Positions 63,155-64,000 of a stretch of 64,000 nt of DNA are shown piece after piece. Within the stretch, counting starts at the first letter, position 1. Every line of letters begins with the position of its first letter. The translations under genes were made by a program, and so were the position numbers. The DNA is from Knoellia flava TL1. Its GTDB lineage: Bacteria; Actinomycetota; Actinomycetes; Actinomycetales; Dermatophilaceae. The notes below the pieces were generated by a model. The model ran no database searches. It was not told the origin of the DNA and was given only the letters and a program-made list of their open reading frames with translations. Location: positions 28,757 to 92,756 of the forward strand of contig NZ_AVPI01000010.1 of the NCBI RefSeq assembly GCF_000768675.1, in the 5' to 3' direction.

Positions 63155-64000
63155 GTGACCGCCGAGCGCCGCGACCCCTCGTCCCGCACCGTCGTCGTCA
63201 TCGGCGGGGGAGTCGCCGGGCTCACCGCCGCGCGAGACCTGCTGGTGGCCCGCCCGGCGACGCGGGTTCTCGTCTTCGACGCCTCCGACCGCGTCGGCGG
63301 CAAGCTGCGGCGCGAGCCGGTCGGGGGCCACCTCGTGGACGTCGGCGCCGAGTCGATGCTCGCCGTCCGGCCCGAGGCGGTGTCGCTCCTCGAGGAGGTG
63401 GCCGACCCGGCCGACGTCGTCGCACCCGCGACCACCTCGGCCCGGGTCTGGTCGCGCGGCGAGCTGCACCCGCTGCCGCGCACCCGGATCGGCATCCCCT
63501 TCGCCGACTCGGACGTGAGCGGGCTCCTCACCGAGGCCGAGGCGGCACGGATGCACGCGGAGTCGCCCGCACCCGAGGTCGGCAGCGACGTCTCGGTGGG
63601 CGACTACGTCGCCGGTCGTCTCGGCGACGCCGTCGTCGACCGTCTCGTCGAGCCGCTCCTCGGCGGTGTGTATGCCGGCCGGTCCCGCGAGCTGTCGCTG
63701 CGCGCCACCATGCCCGCGGTCTGGGCGACGGCTCGTGAGGGCGGGTCGCTGCTGGCGTCGCCACCGGTCGACCCGCAGGTCGGGCAGGCGCGTCCGGCGT
63801 TCGTCGGGCTGCGCGGCGGCGTGGGCCGGCTGCCCGAGCTGATCGCCCACGACGTGCTGAGTCGTGGGGGAGTCGTCGAGACGGGGGTCATCGCCCGCGG
63901 CGTCGAGCGGACCTCGTCGGGGTGGGCGGTGCTCACCGGCCCGACGACCGAGCCGCGCCTCGTCGAGGCCGACGCCGTGGTCGTCGCCGTGCCGCCGCCG
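63155..64000 (+). CDS. hemG: Protoporphyrinogen/coproporphyrinogen III oxidase, 3-prime truncated by the window edge
   Basis: The first 282 codons are open to the end of the window. GTG start. FAD motif VVVIGGGVAGLTAARDLL, followed by FDASDRVGGKLRREPVGGHL and VGAESMLAVRPEAVSLLEEV, all typical of the HemY/HemG flavoprotein. GGVYAGRSRELSLRATMPAV is the conserved middle block. In actinobacteria this enzyme oxidises coproporphyrinogen III to coproporphyrin III in the coproporphyrin-dependent heme path. It continues the hemE pathway. Confidence 0.93.
   Translation, partial: MTAERRDPSSRTVVVIGGGVAGLTAARDLLVARPATRVLVFDASDRVGGKLRREPVGGHLVDVGAESMLAVRPEAVSLLEEVADPADVVAPATTSARVWSRGELHPLPRTRIGIPFADSDVSGLLTEAEAARMHAESPAPEVGSDVSVGDYVAGRLGDAVVDRLVEPLLGGVYAGRSRELSLRATMPAVWATAREGGSLLASPPVDPQVGQARPAFVGLRGGVGRLPELIAHDVLSRGGVVETGVIARGVERTSSGWAVLTGPTTEPRLVEADAVVVAVPPP

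Overview
The window is high-GC (roughly 70% by eye) chromosomal DNA of an actinobacterium. Overlapping gene starts (ATGA, GTGA), frequent GTG starts and families typical of Actinomycetota (DUF4193, DUF3710, DUF3159, DUF3000, DUF4349, ferredoxin-type sulfite reductase, an APS-type CysH, a chaplin-like surface protein with an LAxTG anchor) support this. An Intrasporangiaceae-like member of Micrococcales is my best guess, from memory of gene order. About 59 genes or gene remnants can be supported.

Layout. 0-9 kb: end of an inositol monophosphatase gene, then DUF4193, dut, DUF3710, an OB-fold protein and DUF3159; two TrkA/RCK proteins diverge from a KimA-like potassium importer, which is followed by a TRAM-domain RNA methyltransferase and an unknown gene. 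9-13 kb: a MoxR ATPase, DUF58, VWA and trypsin-like protease operon. 13-19 kb: aconitase with a strong palindromic operator, then two secreted proteins, one carrying six chaplin-like repeats and a sortase signal. 19-27 kb: glycogen-debranching-type enzyme, metallophosphoesterase, ParB-like protein, and a sugar ABC transporter on the minus strand. 27-33 kb: an assimilatory sulfate reduction operon (sir, cysH, cysD, cysN, and a two-domain siroheme enzyme). 33-42.5 kb: a small gene with a perfect LexA (SOS) box over its start, an M4 metalloprotease, dxs, an NmrA-like reductase, an alpha/beta hydrolase, a membrane protein and a PucR-type regulator. 42.5-48.2 kb: a complete branched-chain-type ABC transporter fused in one operon with a 3-hydroxybutyrate dehydrogenase. 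48.2-51.95 kb: an accessory, lower-GC patch with a degraded gene, a lipoprotein, an AraC/GlxA regulator plus small monooxygenase, and a 3-prime tRNA fragment that looks like an old attachment site. 52-64 kb: an rRNA-type methyltransferase, an HTH-MurA fusion, the fadB-fadA beta-oxidation pair with a palindromic operator, an RNase D family gene, DUF3000, an EamA transporter, hemE, DUF4349 and the start of hemG/hemY.

Functional links. The beta-oxidation pair, the 3-hydroxybutyrate operon and aconitase form a route from fatty acids or ketone-type acids to the TCA cycle. The cys operon carries both sulfite reductase and its siroheme cofactor enzyme. KimA and the two RCK proteins form a potassium unit. 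hemE and hemG/hemY start a heme operon.

Sequence-level signals. The octamer GTATGCCG is strongly over-represented (42 copies counted by eye) in both genes and spacers and sometimes forces rare codons. GGGGGAG occurs about 23 times on the plus strand and was not seen on the minus strand. Two large related intergenic hairpins differ in sequence but keep base pairing. Many genes show a TAnnnT box 6-7 bases before the start codon, which suggests leaderless transcripts.
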